The position numbers and the translations under genes are program-made. This document shows positions 10,534 to 22,300 of a DNA stretch of 61,412 nt, piece by piece. The notes under the pieces are model-generated. The model was not told where the DNA came from, did no database searches, and was given only the letters and a program-made list of their open reading frames with translations. This stretch comes from Owenia fusiformis (lineage: Eukaryota; Annelida; Polychaeta; Sabellida; Oweniidae): NCBI GenBank assembly GCA_903813345.2, contig CAIIXF020000006.1:38531936-38593347 (forward strand). Reading direction: 5' to 3'. The first letter of the stretch is position 1. Each line of letters begins with the position of its first letter.

Positions 10534-12495
10534 CAGGGTGATCCAGAAGTAACGTCAAAGACATTGTAATTTCAAAAGTATTCATCAGATCTTCATGAAA
10601 TTTGGTATACATGTACCCACAACATTTCTGAGTTACCATCTCAAAGATTGGAATTCAATCATTTCATTGGTTGAAATTATGGTTGCTATAGTAACCCGAT
10701 ATCGCGTAACCCGGGGCAAATTACTTAACGTGTAATGCGTAATCTCAAAATATCAACAAGATCTGAAATTGTTATATCCTCAACATTTTATTTCACAACA
10801 ATATAAATCATACTATTGCACAGTTACTAATAATAGTTCATTCTACATAATTGCCACCATTTGCAACACATTTCTCATGTCTGGATACCCATTCCTTGAA
10901 CACAGAATTAAATCCATTAGAACTCATTCCTTGTAGGGCTAGTACTACGGCATTTTTCAATTCCTCACAGGATTGAAAATTATTTCCACTAAGGTTTCTT
11001 TTTAGTTCCCCATACAAATAAAAGTCACTGGGGGCAAGATCAGGTGAATAAGGGGCATGTTCAAGTTGTTGAAATCCAAGTGTTTGGACTGTGTTGCTGG
11101 TCAGGATTGCAGTGTGCGTAGGGGCATTGTCCCAATGCAAGATAAACTGCTGCAGATGTCCGGGACGCTTTTTCCTCAGGGAACGTTGAAGATCACGCTT
11201 CAGAACCTGAAAAACAAATGTTTAATGGTTGTTAAACCAGTTGTTTCATTGATTGGATTTGGATTTGAATCATGGCCATGGAGTTATAATTATATTGACA
11301 GTGAACAACATTTAAATACTTTAATTTAAAAATAAAATTCACAGTATGATGTATTATTAGAACAAATGATATCTTACCTTTGCAATGTAAACGGCATTAA
11401 TTCTCTGGCCAATGGGAACAAAATGGGTTAACACCATTCCTCTAATGTCAAAGAATGTCACAACCATTTGTTTCTTTTGTGGAATTCCTGGTACTATTTT
11501 AGGCTTGGTTGGTGTTGGGGAGTTGTCATGTTTCCACGATGAACTTTGTTGCGTGGTCTCTGGGATGTAGAATGATAGCAATGATTCGTCACTCGTAATG
11601 ATCTTGTTAAGAAAGTCATCTCCATCTCTCCGATATTTTGCAAGAAAGTCCCTTGAAGCCTTAACACGCCGGTCTTTCTGCTCCTGTGTCAAGTCATGCG
11701 GCACCCATTTAGCAGACACCTTCTTTAACAGACAGTTCTTTGTCAGTATCCGTTGCACAGTCCCATAGCTCAGATCGTGTTTTTCAGCCAATTCTCTGAT
11801 AGAAATTTGCCTATTGTCCATAACATCAGCTTCAATTGCTTTGATGGTTTGATCATCGAATGACGACACTGGCCTGCCTCCTCGCTGCTTGTCTACCACT
11901 TCATCATATCCACTGGAATACTTGTTAAACCACCTGTAAATGTTTCTCTCAGCAATGGCAGCTTTACCATATGCCTTCTTTATCTGTCTTATAGTCTCTT
12001 TTACACCTTTCCTCAACTTTACACAGAACTTAATGTTTGTTCTTTGCTCTATTTTACTCTGACTTGGCGCCATCTTGAATTGGGTGGGTTAGTGTCCTTG
12101 GTCATGTTAGTATTTGTCATGGATGATGGAAGCAATTCAAAGAAATTGAAAGCTTTTTATGAATGCCTATTGTGACATCACAACTATTACATATTTGTTA
12201 CCATGGCAACAAATATAAAAATCATAGAAAACAAACAATGAACATTTTCAAATGTTACTGACTTTTTAAATTAGAGAAATTCACAAAAACGTTATGGTTT
12301 CTCTTCAATTTGCCCCGGGTTACGCGATATCGGGCTACTATAGCAACCATAATTTCAACCAATGAAATGATTGAATTCCAATCTTTGAGATGGTAACTCA
12401 GAAATGTTGTGGGTACATGTATTACAAATTTCATGAAGATCTGATGAATACTTTTGAAATTACAACATCTTTGACGTTACTTCTGGATCACCCTG
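10534..12495 (-). mobile_element. Complete mariner transposon with 189-bp terminal inverted repeats
   Basis: A 1962-bp element flanked by TA on both sides (10532-10533 and 12496-12497). The terminal inverted repeats, 10534-10722 and 12307-12495, begin CAGGGTGATCCAGAAGTAAC and are nearly identical along their full 189 bp, far longer than the roughly 30 bp of classical mariners. Inside is a full-length minus-strand transposase gene with a spliceable intron. The paralogous spacer at 7101-7102 preserves the empty TA site in matching flanks, so the insertion postdates the NAT8-unit duplication. Few differences between the arms also suggest youth. Confidence 0.96.
10838..12073 (-). CDS. Mariner transposase (DD34D), two exons
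   Basis: DDE/D transposase for cut-and-paste at TA sites. Exon 1 is 12073-11378 (232 codons). A canonical intron lies at 11377-11207 (GTAAGA … TTTTTCAG). Exon 2 is 11206-10838, giving 354 residues. Residues 1-120 carry two helix-turn-helix regions (KAAIAERNIYRWFNKY; IRELAEKHDLSYGTVQRIL), followed by WVPHDLT, the mariner linker motif. Catalytic residues are visible: D162 in TSDES, D258 in HWDNAPTH, and D293 in SPDLAPSDF, with 34 residues between the last two. Without splicing the frame would stop at 11357, before the second aspartate, so the intron is needed for activity. No stop or frameshift was seen in the exons. The protein is probably intact, but activity is unproven. Confidence 0.94.
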
Positions 12496-12497
12496 TA

Positions 12498-12957
12498 CAT
12501 TGAATGCAGAATGTTTTAAATGTGATCCTCGTGTCTATCAGTCACTGACAAAGGTAAATATTTAAGACTACATGCATTTAAAACAAAGAGGTAGACTGAT
12601 TTAGTGATAAGTATGTATTTAACAGTCATACAGATAACTGCACTATGATACTGTATGTTCTGTGTGAGTAGTATTATTTACATTCTAAAACCTGAACTAT
12701 TCGTATACAAGAAATATTGGATGTCCCCAAAAAAATGAACCACTGAATTTGGTTCATCATTGTCCGAGATAATTCTTGTCAAAAGGTATCTCATTTTTTG
12801 GGACACCCGATAAATACTTGGTAAATACATATAAATCATATTTCTCTCGTTTCAAAGGAACCTAGCAATATGAAAGCATCTGCAGCTTCATAACGAATAA
12901 ATTGCATAGGAAGGCATCATGGAAACTTAATCACATTTAATTAACATTACAGACATA
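12498..12957 (+). other. 5' flank of NAT8-like copy D
   Basis: Begins with CATTGAATGCAGAATG, the continuation of the unit spacer interrupted by mariner. Bases 12718-12810 contain a short palindromic segment (TGTCCCCAAAAAAATGAACC … ATTTTTTGGGACACCC). It ends with the conserved ATCACATTTAATTAACATTACAG acceptor region before copy D. Confidence 0.5.
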
Positions 12958-13656
12958 ATGATACGTATATTCAGTAGGAAACCACCCATTAAAATCAAAC
13001 AGGATGAACTTGAGATACGCCTGTTTGACCCAAAGAAGGACAACTGGAAAGAAGTTAGAAATATGGCCTTTACTGCATATGAAGTGACAATTCCAAAAGC
13101 TATGAGAGATGCGTTATTTCATCCAATACTAAGCTGTGTATTAGCGTTATTAGCTGGGATTTTATACCAAGTGAATGGCTCCTTATGGAACTCCCTCATT
13201 TTCCTGATCGTGATATATCCTACATTGTATATTTTCTTAGTCTGGACGATTCCCCCATTGGAGATGTCCAAACATGCAGATTACAACAAGTTTGTAGAAT
13301 ATTGGACTGATCCTGCCCATGCTTTATGGCTGCTCTTCCACAAGAGGAGACTAATAGGTAGTGTTGGACTTAAAGAACTAGATGTGGACACAAGAGGAGA
13401 ACTTGTTCGTTTGGCAATAAGACATGAATACAGGCGTAATGGACTAGCTGAAAAGCTGGTTTATACTGTTATAGAGCATTGTGAAAAACACAAATATGAA
13501 GAGTTGATACTTAAAACAAATGTATACGCAACAGAGGCAATAAAACTTTATGAAAAGGTTGGATTTAGACAATATACAAAATATACAGTTTATAATGTCA
13601 TACCTATACTGAGTCGTCAAATTATTTGTTACACCATGAAAATCCCAAGGATATAA
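12958..13656 (+). CDS. NAT8/camello-like membrane N-acetyltransferase, copy D
   Basis: A 232-residue single-exon GNAT protein, starting at the ATG just after a conserved AG acceptor. It keeps all family landmarks: IRLFDPKKDNWKEV near the N-terminus, a long hydrophobic hairpin around residues 55-99, GSVGLKELDVDTRGEL, the acetyl-CoA loop RRNGLA, and YEKVGF. It is more diverged from B and C than they are from each other, and is closest in sequence to broken copy A (shared YPTLYIFLVW and LVRLAIRHEYRRNGL-type segments). A and D may thus be an older pair within the array. Likely functional, with unknown substrate. Confidence 0.93.
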   Translation: MIRIFSRKPPIKIKQDELEIRLFDPKKDNWKEVRNMAFTAYEVTIPKAMRDALFHPILSCVLALLAGILYQVNGSLWNSLIFLIVIYPTLYIFLVWTIPPLEMSKHADYNKFVEYWTDPAHALWLLFHKRRLIGSVGLKELDVDTRGELVRLAIRHEYRRNGLAEKLVYTVIEHCEKHKYEELILKTNVYATEAIKLYEKVGFRQYTKYTVYNVIPILSRQIICYTMKIPRI

Positions 13657-13880
13657 AGCAAAATACAATTTGGGGACTGACCACTGCAAAAATCATTGTA
13701 AGACAGCTCACTTTGATATTGTGTGTTAATAGTTAAGGAGTGAATCAATGTAAAGGGTGACACAAAAATCAAAAATCTGTGTATGTATATATGGACCTCA
13801 TATACACAATATTGTTAGGTGCAGAGTGACATCACGTCAAGTGAAACAAGTGAATTATGATATAAGCCAAATACATGTTA
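13657..13880. other. 3' flank of NAT8-like copy D
   Basis: Non-coding. No feature was recognised apart from AT-rich sequence leading into the tandem repeats. Confidence 0.4.
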
Positions 13881-13884
13881 CATT

Positions 13885-14150
13885 ATAATAGTGAATTAAT
13901 ATACTGGGGGACACAAAAATGTAACCCTGAAATTTTGGAATATCGTTTTGATTTGTGATAGTTAATTAATATACAGGGTGATACAAAATATGTAATGCTC
14001 AAATATTGATTTACTTTTTTAATTGTGATAGTTAATTAATATACAGGGTGACACAAAATATGTAATGCTCAAATATTGATTTACTTTTTAAATTGGGATA
14101 GTTTATTAATATACAGAGTGACACAAATAATGTAACCTAAAATTTTGTAC
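13885..14150 (+). repeat. Tandem repeats each starting with a mariner-like end
   Basis: About four copies of a roughly 70-bp unit built on GTTAATTAATATACAGGGTG followed by ACACAAAATATGTAAT. The unit contains TACAGGGTG, the same sequence that begins the terminal repeat of the mariner at 10534 and the MITEs at 58612 and 59431. No coding capacity. Confidence 0.75.
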
Positions 14151-14667
14151 ATTATTTTGTAAATTATGCATTTCATCCATAATATCAATAATATTCAACT
14201 CATATACGTTTGAAGAATAACTTTGTACATAATGATAAATTCACTTGAATGTTTCAAAAACAGATTTTTGAACTTGCAGAATAGATCAAGCTGACTCTCT
14301 CTCTCAGACTCATTGTTGTTAATGCACATATGTAGACCACTGATTTATGCAATGACCACTATTTCTATATTGAAAATATATATATTCAAAATTGGAAAAA
14401 ATCATTCCAAATCATAGCAATTTTTGAAGTCACCTTGTTTATATATTGTAACTCACGACAGAAAGATAGTGATATAACAGCCTTGGTTAGCGTTACACAG
14501 TAGGTTTAAATGAAAATTTTGACGAAAAAAATGCTTTGTAATGGAGGATTCTTGAGGTGTTGCACAAGCAGTTTGTAACTTATTTAACCCTGCTGTACAA
14601 CAGGTGCTATTGTTATCAATGTTATCACTAATAAAGATAACAAAGATAAGTCATGTATAAAAGTTTA
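14151..14667. other. Spacer, no gene seen
   Basis: AT-rich sequence, with CTCTCTCTCTC near 14295 and no recognisable exon. Confidence 0.4.
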
Positions 14668-15075
14668 CTACTGTACTCGCAGTTAATTTCGCGAGTTTTA
14701 ATTTTGCGAATTTTGAGAAAACAAGGTTTTGCAGCTATTAAATTTTGCGAATTTCACTAAGCACACCTACAACTATGTCATCTTGGTCAACAACACGCAG
14801 CACCTTAACCTTGATTACATCGTTATTTTTTGGTTCATTTGATCTAATAAGCCACTGTAATAGACATTGTTACTAAGTATCCCATTTATAGCCTAAAAAC
14901 ACTCTACAAACATTTTACAAAACACGAAATACAATGGAGTCCCAGGTGATAAAAATTTCACAAATCCCCACGAATTTAATTGACAATTTCGCGAAGATTA
15001 ATTTTCGTGATTTTACCACAATCACGAAAACCGCAAAACTAAATCACACACGAAAAATAGCGGAAGTACAGTATT
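14668..15075 (-). repeat. Dispersed CGCGAAA-rich repeat, inverted copy 3
   Basis: Reverse-complement relative of the repeats at 5863 and 8690. Visible matches include GACAATTTCGCGAAGATTAA and CTTGGTCAACAACACGCAGC. The 62-aa frame at 14934-15122 lies inside it and is rejected as a gene. Confidence 0.65.
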
Positions 15076-15362
15076 TTCCTCATTGTAAGAATATATGTCA
15101 ATGGTACGTTGCTTATACATAAAAAATTAATCTTACTGAGCAATAATTCATCTTAATTCTTTAATGAATTATTCTATTTAGGTAAAACTTCAGTAGACAT
15201 TATTATAATACAAGGAGAGCGAAAAAATATTACTATTATTAATTATTATAGTACATGTAGTCAGAATTGGTAACATTTTTTGCGGTAACCATAAAGATAT
15301 AAATAAAGTCAGACATAAACCTTAAAAGCATCACTTTTTTTTTCAGTTGTCAGAGAGTCACG

Positions 15363-16115
15363 ATGCTATGGGTAAACAGAGATGAATACTACGTCAAGGT
15401 CAGTCAACATGACGTAGAAATAACTCTGTTTGACTCAAATGAACATGATTGGAGGAAAGTACGTAGAATGGCTTTGACACCACAAAGTGAGTTCATTCCA
15501 ACGATTATTAAAGTGGCCTTACGTCGCCCTATTACAACCTGCGTCATGGCAACCCTATCAGGAATACTGTACTACCTAACTGGATCCATACTCCAAATGG
15601 TTGCACTATTGGCATTAGCCTATCTCATATTATACTATGCTTTACTGTGGTTATGTTATAAAATTGACAATGACCGTAGCATAGACTACAACAATTTTTG
15701 CAAATATTGGAGTGACCCAAAACATCCTCTATGGGTAATGATACACAAGGGGAGTATTATTGGAACAGCTGGAGTGGCTGAGATAACTCAAAGTGGGAGT
15801 ATTGATGGAACAGCAAGGCTAACTGAGCCTGATATGGATAAAATGGGAGAATTAACCCATGTGGCAGTTCATAGACGTTTCAGGCGGAATGGATTAGGCA
15901 AGAAACTCATGTATAAACTTATAGAATATTGCGAAGAGCGTGGATACAAGAAACTTATATTATTAACAAGCATCTTGCAACCGCAAGCGGAGAATTTATA
16001 TGAAAAAGTTGGATTTAAAAAATGGAAAAAATCTATGAATATTTACATAGCATCATATGTTGAAGTCCAGACAAATTATTTTTCTTTGAAGCTACCAAGA
16101 ACAAATATAAAATGA
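15363..16115 (+). CDS. Divergent NAT8/camello-like N-acetyltransferase, copy E
   Basis: A 250-residue single-exon protein, last in the array and the most diverged. The ATG lies 17 bases after a strong acceptor (TTTTTTTTTCAG). It retains DVEITLFDSNEHDWRKVRRM, a hydrophobic hairpin at about residues 55-100, the acetyl-CoA loop RRNGLG, and YEKVGF. Its extra length comes from an in-frame 45-base tandem duplication in the strand before the acetyl-CoA loop: GSIIGTAGVAEITQS is followed by GSIDGTARLTEPDMD. This lengthens the loop ahead of the catalytic strand and might alter substrate access (inference). CARS1 exon 8 lies 280 bp further on the other strand. Family firm, substrate unknown. Confidence 0.92.
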   Translation: MLWVNRDEYYVKVSQHDVEITLFDSNEHDWRKVRRMALTPQSEFIPTIIKVALRRPITTCVMATLSGILYYLTGSILQMVALLALAYLILYYALLWLCYKIDNDRSIDYNNFCKYWSDPKHPLWVMIHKGSIIGTAGVAEITQSGSIDGTARLTEPDMDKMGELTHVAVHRRFRRNGLGKKLMYKLIEYCEERGYKKLILLTSILQPQAENLYEKVGFKKWKKSMNIYIASYVEVQTNYFSLKLPRTNIK

Positions 16116-16395
16116 TCAAGTAAGATTATATTTGTTCTTGTAAGAGATCTTTGCTTTTTGAGATTTGTTATGCTGCTTTATCAAATATCAAATTTGTAAG
16201 AAAATTCTGAAACAATTATTAATCAAAGCAGAGTCTAGGGGAGGGGGATGGGCTAAACATTGTACAAATCAAAAATATGCTGAACATTTTTTGACAATAT
16301 TTGGGGGGGGGGGAAAGTAACAAATTTTCATCAGTGCAACAGAATAAAATACAGAAAACTTAAACATAAATCTGATACATAAAACTTTTACTTAC
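16116..16395. other. Spacer between NAT8-like copy E and CARS1 exon 8
   Basis: Short non-coding stretch with a GGGGAGGGGGATGGG tract and a G9 run near 16303. It is probably CARS1 intron if that gene continues leftward. Confidence 0.4.
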
Positions 16396-19300
16396 GCAAA
16401 ACCATTGTCAATAATCTTCTGAATATAAGCAATATTTTCTGGGATATATTCGCTGACTCTTGTGAGGACATCTGGTGGAAGAACCTAGAACAATATAGTG
16501 AGACACAGTCATATACAATGCCACAAAAATTCTAAAAGGCAGGAAAGAAATTACACATATTAAAGCCATTTTGATTCCCTTTTTCCACAGACAGTCAGAG
16601 AGACGCACATTGGCTGACAATATGGCCTGACACTATGTGGTGTGGGAAAATAAAATTTAGTCCTATTTTAGTAATGTTTCAGTCATAATGAATAAATATT
16701 CCATAATATTAAACTAAATATTGTGACTTGTTTAAAAAGTCTAATCCTCCCTCATTTAAATATTTTTTACCCAAAAGTCATATCTTTCCATACATTATAG
16801 AATCCATACTGTAGAAAAGAACTTCAAATGTGATGTTCTAAAACATTTACCCAAAAGTCATCTTCAAGTGTGATGTTTGTTCTAAAACATTTACCCAAAA
16901 GTTATCTTCAAGTGTGATGTTTGTTCTAAAACATTTACCCAAAAGTCATCTTCAAGTGTGATGTTTGTTCTAAAACATTTACCAAAAAGTCATCTTCAAG
17001 TGTGGTGTTTGTTCTTAAACATTTACCCAAAAGTCACCTTCAAGTGTGATGTTTGTTCTAAAACATTTACCCAAAAGTCATCTTCAAGTGTCATCAAAAG
17101 TCATATCTTTCCATACATAATAGAATCCATACTGGAGAAAAGAACTTCAAATGTGACATTTGCGCAAAAGTCTCATCTTAGATCTCTAGATAGTCACAAA
17201 ATACAAAAGTTTCATAATCATAAGACCTGATTGAAGAAGGTTTTATTCAAATCCATAAAATTATTGTTTTGGAAATATATATTATTTAATAAACATGTAA
17301 TTTTTATCATTGTGTTAATATGCTATACTCAGGAAACTGTGTCTCCTGTAATGTTTGCTGTTAGTCTATAATTCATGTTTTTGTGTAACTCCAAAAAAGT
17401 AATAAATGCCATTTTATTATTCGTTCGTTGGGATAATTAATATTCTTACATCCATAGGCAAAAGGGAACAACAATGTATTCCCCTAAACAATGAAATTTT
17501 TGTATTATATCAAAATAAATGCTGACTTACATTTAAAGCATCCATATCTTTATGGTATTCCGCCTCAAAGTGTTTTGGTAACGCGCTAAATATCGAGTTG
17601 TCTGATATAGAAGACCCGTGTTGAGCATCTAGCCAATCAGAGAGCACGTCTCTCGTTGCTTGGAGAAGATTCTACAATGAAGAAATATAAAATTTAGTGA
17701 TATATGCTGGGTGGGCCAAAAAATGTTCAACTTATCATAGCAGTGTACAAGTACAATCAAAATGGGTAACATTTTTCGGATCTCTCTATATCTATACATT
17801 TTTTAATCATTTATTTCATGTACATGTGCTTAAAGTTTACATTTACAAGACCTGATTATACTGCCTAGGTTTATCATAAACATTGTTAGTATATGAATTT
17901 ACCAACATATAATTAACTATGCAATATAGCTAATGTAATATTGTAATTGTAAAGTGTGACTTCTTAATTTCGGGAAATCAAACGTAATGACATTTTCCCA
18001 GAGATAGCATTCTGATTCAGATTTCACAGAACCATCATGCATGCAATACGGGATAACATGAGCCTGGTATATTTGAGATATTTTCTTTAGTTACAAATAC
18101 GTTTAAAGAATTTTTCGCTCCACCTGTTTGGCTTCTTCGAGTTTTTCATTTTCGGCTTTATTGTTAATAGCCTCCTCCATCTTGGAAACACCACTAGTGA
18201 CACCTATCTTTATACCTTCCAACATAGCTTTTTTGTCAGGATCTGTCTCCGTGTTTAGTTTTTCACCAAATGGCTGAAACATAATCAAAGTTATTTTGTA
18301 CTATTCATTTGTATCATATTTGTCAGGTAAATTGAATTTGCTCTTCTTTTTACAAAAAACATTGTTTTGCATTTAAAGATCTCTTTTACAGATTCAAAAT
18401 GGAAAGGCTACCTGCATGGCTGTTGTAATATCCTTGAGCAATTCTTGTAGCGATCTAGCTTCATTGCAGTAGTTATCAAATAGATGTCTCTGCCTAGCAC
18501 GTCTAATTATCTGAAAATATTTCAAAATAAAGACATTTACATACCCTTTGTGCAGAGTCTAGTTAAACTACGGAACTCTCTTTTAAGAAGTGAAGTCGAA
18601 CGAATGCAAAAGGTAACATTTACAGCTTTTGTTCATGATACAGGACTTTTTAGAAAACTGTTCTCTATAGACACATGTTCCTTGTAGTGAGGAGGTGTTC
18701 TATCAGACAGGTAGTACTGTCAATGAGTTCTAAACAAATTTAATTTATGGTTGAAATTGCATGAAAAACTTGATATATAACACAACTGTAAGACAGCCAG
18801 AAGTTGCCTAAAACAGTTGGAATTATGTTTACTTTCATGTAAAACAGACTTCAGCAAATACGATTATTGACACTTGAGTCGAGAGGATTTTTGAGACCCT
18901 CATTGCCTCAAAGGGCAACTCTAATAGTAGTCTCAGCCCCAATAAATTGACCATTTTCTATATAAATGGATAATATAGATGGCAGAATGGTTGATGGTAG
19001 GGCCAGAATACACAGAAACCTATAGCAACCTATAGTCTTGAAAATCTTTTTAAATTTGAATAAAGGTAAATAACTGCAATTCAAAGTTGTTTTGATAGAC
19101 AATTACACACAGAATATAAATATGCCATTAAATCACTGGCCCCCACCTGGGTATAAAGACCATATGTCTTTATAACAAATTGGATGAACTTAAGAGAAGG
19201 AAAATTTAATTTCATCATTTTCACCAAGAAGGAGGTCAATTTGGATCTAAATATTTTACCTGAAGCAAATCAGTCACGAGAACATACACCCAAGGGCTCC

Positions 19301-22300
19301 AATAATCGAGTGAGGATTCCACACTTCAGCAATTAGGATCGACGTTAATACACTATATCACAGCATAATCGAGCAGTTATTAAAATCACCGATAATGTCC
19401 TGGTTGCTGGAGTGAGGAATTCTCACTCGATTATTGGAGCTGCTGGATATAATTTAAAGGGACTGACCAGCTGTTCAGTGACCTCCTTCCTGAAAATGAT
19501 GAAAATTTCTTACAACAGAAGTTCATCCATTTTGTTATAAAGACACAACATCTTTAGAACCAGGTGGGGACCACTGCAAATATAAGAAAATGTTAGTATT
19601 TAATGGTTAAAATGCAATCTCATTAAAAACGAGACAGAGATTTCAAAGATATATGAAAACACCTATATTCAACTGACATTACCTTGTCATCGATATCAGT
19701 AACGTTCATACAGTAGAAGACATCATAGTTGAAGTAATCTTTCATTACTCGCCTCATAATATCAAATGATATGTACGACCTGAAAAACATAAATGAAAAT
19801 GTTTCAGCAGTGAACTCGTAGCGTTTAGGCCAGAAGTATTAACATTGGTAGGTGTTCAACATTGGTAGGTGTTCACAATTCAAACTAGAAGACATCATAG
19901 TTGAAGTAATCTTTCATTACTCGCCTCATAATATCAAATGATATGTACGACCTGAAAAACATAAATGAAAATGTTTCAGCAGTGAACTCGTAGCGTTTAG
20001 GCCAGAAGTATTAACATTGGTAGGTGTTCAACATTGGTAGGTGTTCACAATTCAAACTAGAAGACATCATAGTTGAAGTAATCTTTCATTACTCGCCTCA
20101 TAATATCAAATGATATGTACGACCTGAAAAACATAAATGAAAATATTTCATCTGTGAACTCCTGGCATTAAGGGCAATAGTGTTCACAGTGGCAGGTAGG
20201 TGTTCACATAGGTAGGTGTTTACATTGGCAGGTGTTCACATCAGTAGGTGTTCACATTGGTAGTGTTCACATTGGCAGGTGTTAACATTGGCAGGGGCTC
20301 ACATTGGCAAGTGTTCATAGTTCGAAGTTTTTATACATTGACATTTATGAGAGATTAAAAATGGGATTAAAAAAGGTGTTCACATTGAGATGTGTTCGAG
20401 TTAGAAAGGTGTTTAGGTTTTACTGTACTGGGTTTTGTACAAATAAGTGTTTTAGGTTTTCCTGTGCATGAGTCAATTGCTTCACAAATCTTTCCAATGC
20501 ATTAAATCAAAGAAGGACTGGATTCTGATTAATATTTTGCATTCTTATTTTCCAGTTTCCACAGCATATGTCCTTTGCCCTAATGGCACATAAAAATTGA
20601 CTATGAATAAATGAGATCCCAAATCATAAGGAAAAACAAAGTGGAATGTTTGCCAAACTCAATAGATTTTATTCTTAAGCTTAACTTCATATATTTCAAA
20701 TGGTCAAATTAATATATACAAAATATATACAACATATGTTAATCCAGCCTAAAAAGAACAATACCAAGAACTCTGTCCTTGGTATTACTGTTTATTGAAG
20801 TATGGGCATGTATTTGAGAGAATACAGTACACCAAAAGGTCTGTTAATTCATGACATTTTAAACTTGCTCTATCTCATTCATTGTCTTTAGTTAGAACTG
20901 TCCTTGGTATTTCTGTTTATTGTAGTATGGGCGTCTATTTGAGAGAATACAGTACACCAAAAGGTCTGTTAATTCATGACATTTTAAACTTGCTCTATCT
21001 GATTCATTGTCTTTAGTTAAAACTCTGTCCTTGGTATTACTGTTTATTGAAGTATGGGTGTGTATTTGAGAGAATACAGTACACCAAAAGGTCTGTTGAT
21101 TCATGACATTTTAAACTTGCTCTATCTCATTCATTGTCTTTAGTTAGAACTGTCCTTGGTATTACTGTTTATTGTAGTATAGGCGTCTATTTGAGAGAAT
21201 ACAGTACACCAAAAGGTCTGTTAATTCATGACATTTTAATCTTGCTCTATCTCATTCATTGTCTTAAGTTAGAACTCTCTCCTTGGTATATCTGTTTATT
21301 GAAGTATGGGCGTCTATTTGAGAGAATAAAGTACACCAAAAGGTCTGTTAAGTCATGACATTTTAAACTTGCTCTATCTCATTCATTGTCTTTAGTTAGA
21401 ACTGTCCTTGGTATTTCTGTTTATTGTAGTATGGGTGTGTATTTGAGAGAATACAGTACATCAAAAGGTCTGTTAATTCATGACATTTTAATCTTACTCT
21501 ATCTCATTCATTGTCTTTAGTTAGAACTGTCCTTGGTATTTCTGTTTATTGTAGTATGGGCGTCTATTTGAGAGAATACAGTACACCAAAAGATCTGTTA
21601 ATTCATGACATTTTAAACTTGCTCTATCTCATTCATTGTCTTTAGTTAGAACTGTCCTTGGTATTTCTGTTTATTGTAGTATGGGCGTCTATTTGAGAGA
21701 ATACAGTACACCAAAAGGTCTGTTAAGTCATGACATTTTAATCTTGCTCTATCTGATTCATTATCTTCAGTTAGAACTCTGTCCTTGGTATTCTGTTTAT
21801 TAAAGTATGGGTGTGTATTTGAGAGAATACAGTACATCAAAAGGTCTGTTGATGCATGACATTTTAAACTTGCTCTATCTCATTCATTGTCTTAAGTTAG
21901 AACTCTGTCCTTGGCATTTCTGTTTATTGAAGTATGGGCGTCTATTTGAGAGAATACAGTACACCAAAAGGTCTGTTAATTCATGACATTTTAATCTTGC
22001 TCTATCTGATTCATTGTCTTAAGTTAGAACTCTCTCCTTGGTATATCTGTTTATTAAAGTATGGGCGTCTATTTGAGAGAATACAGTACACCAAAAGGTC
22101 TGTTAATTTATGACATTTTAAACTTGCTCTATCTCATTCATTGTCTTTAGTTAGAACTCTGTCCTTGGTATTACTGTTTATTGAAGTATGGGCGTCTATT
22201 TGAGAGAATACAGTACACCAAAAGGTCTGTTGATTCATGACATTTAAACTTGCTCTATCTCATTCATTGTCTTTAGTTAGAACTCTGTCCTTGGTATTAC

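Noticed and set aside
11057-11329. 90-codon plus-strand frame across the mariner
   Set aside because: It is antisense to the transposase exon 2 and intron, whose coding sequence is well supported.
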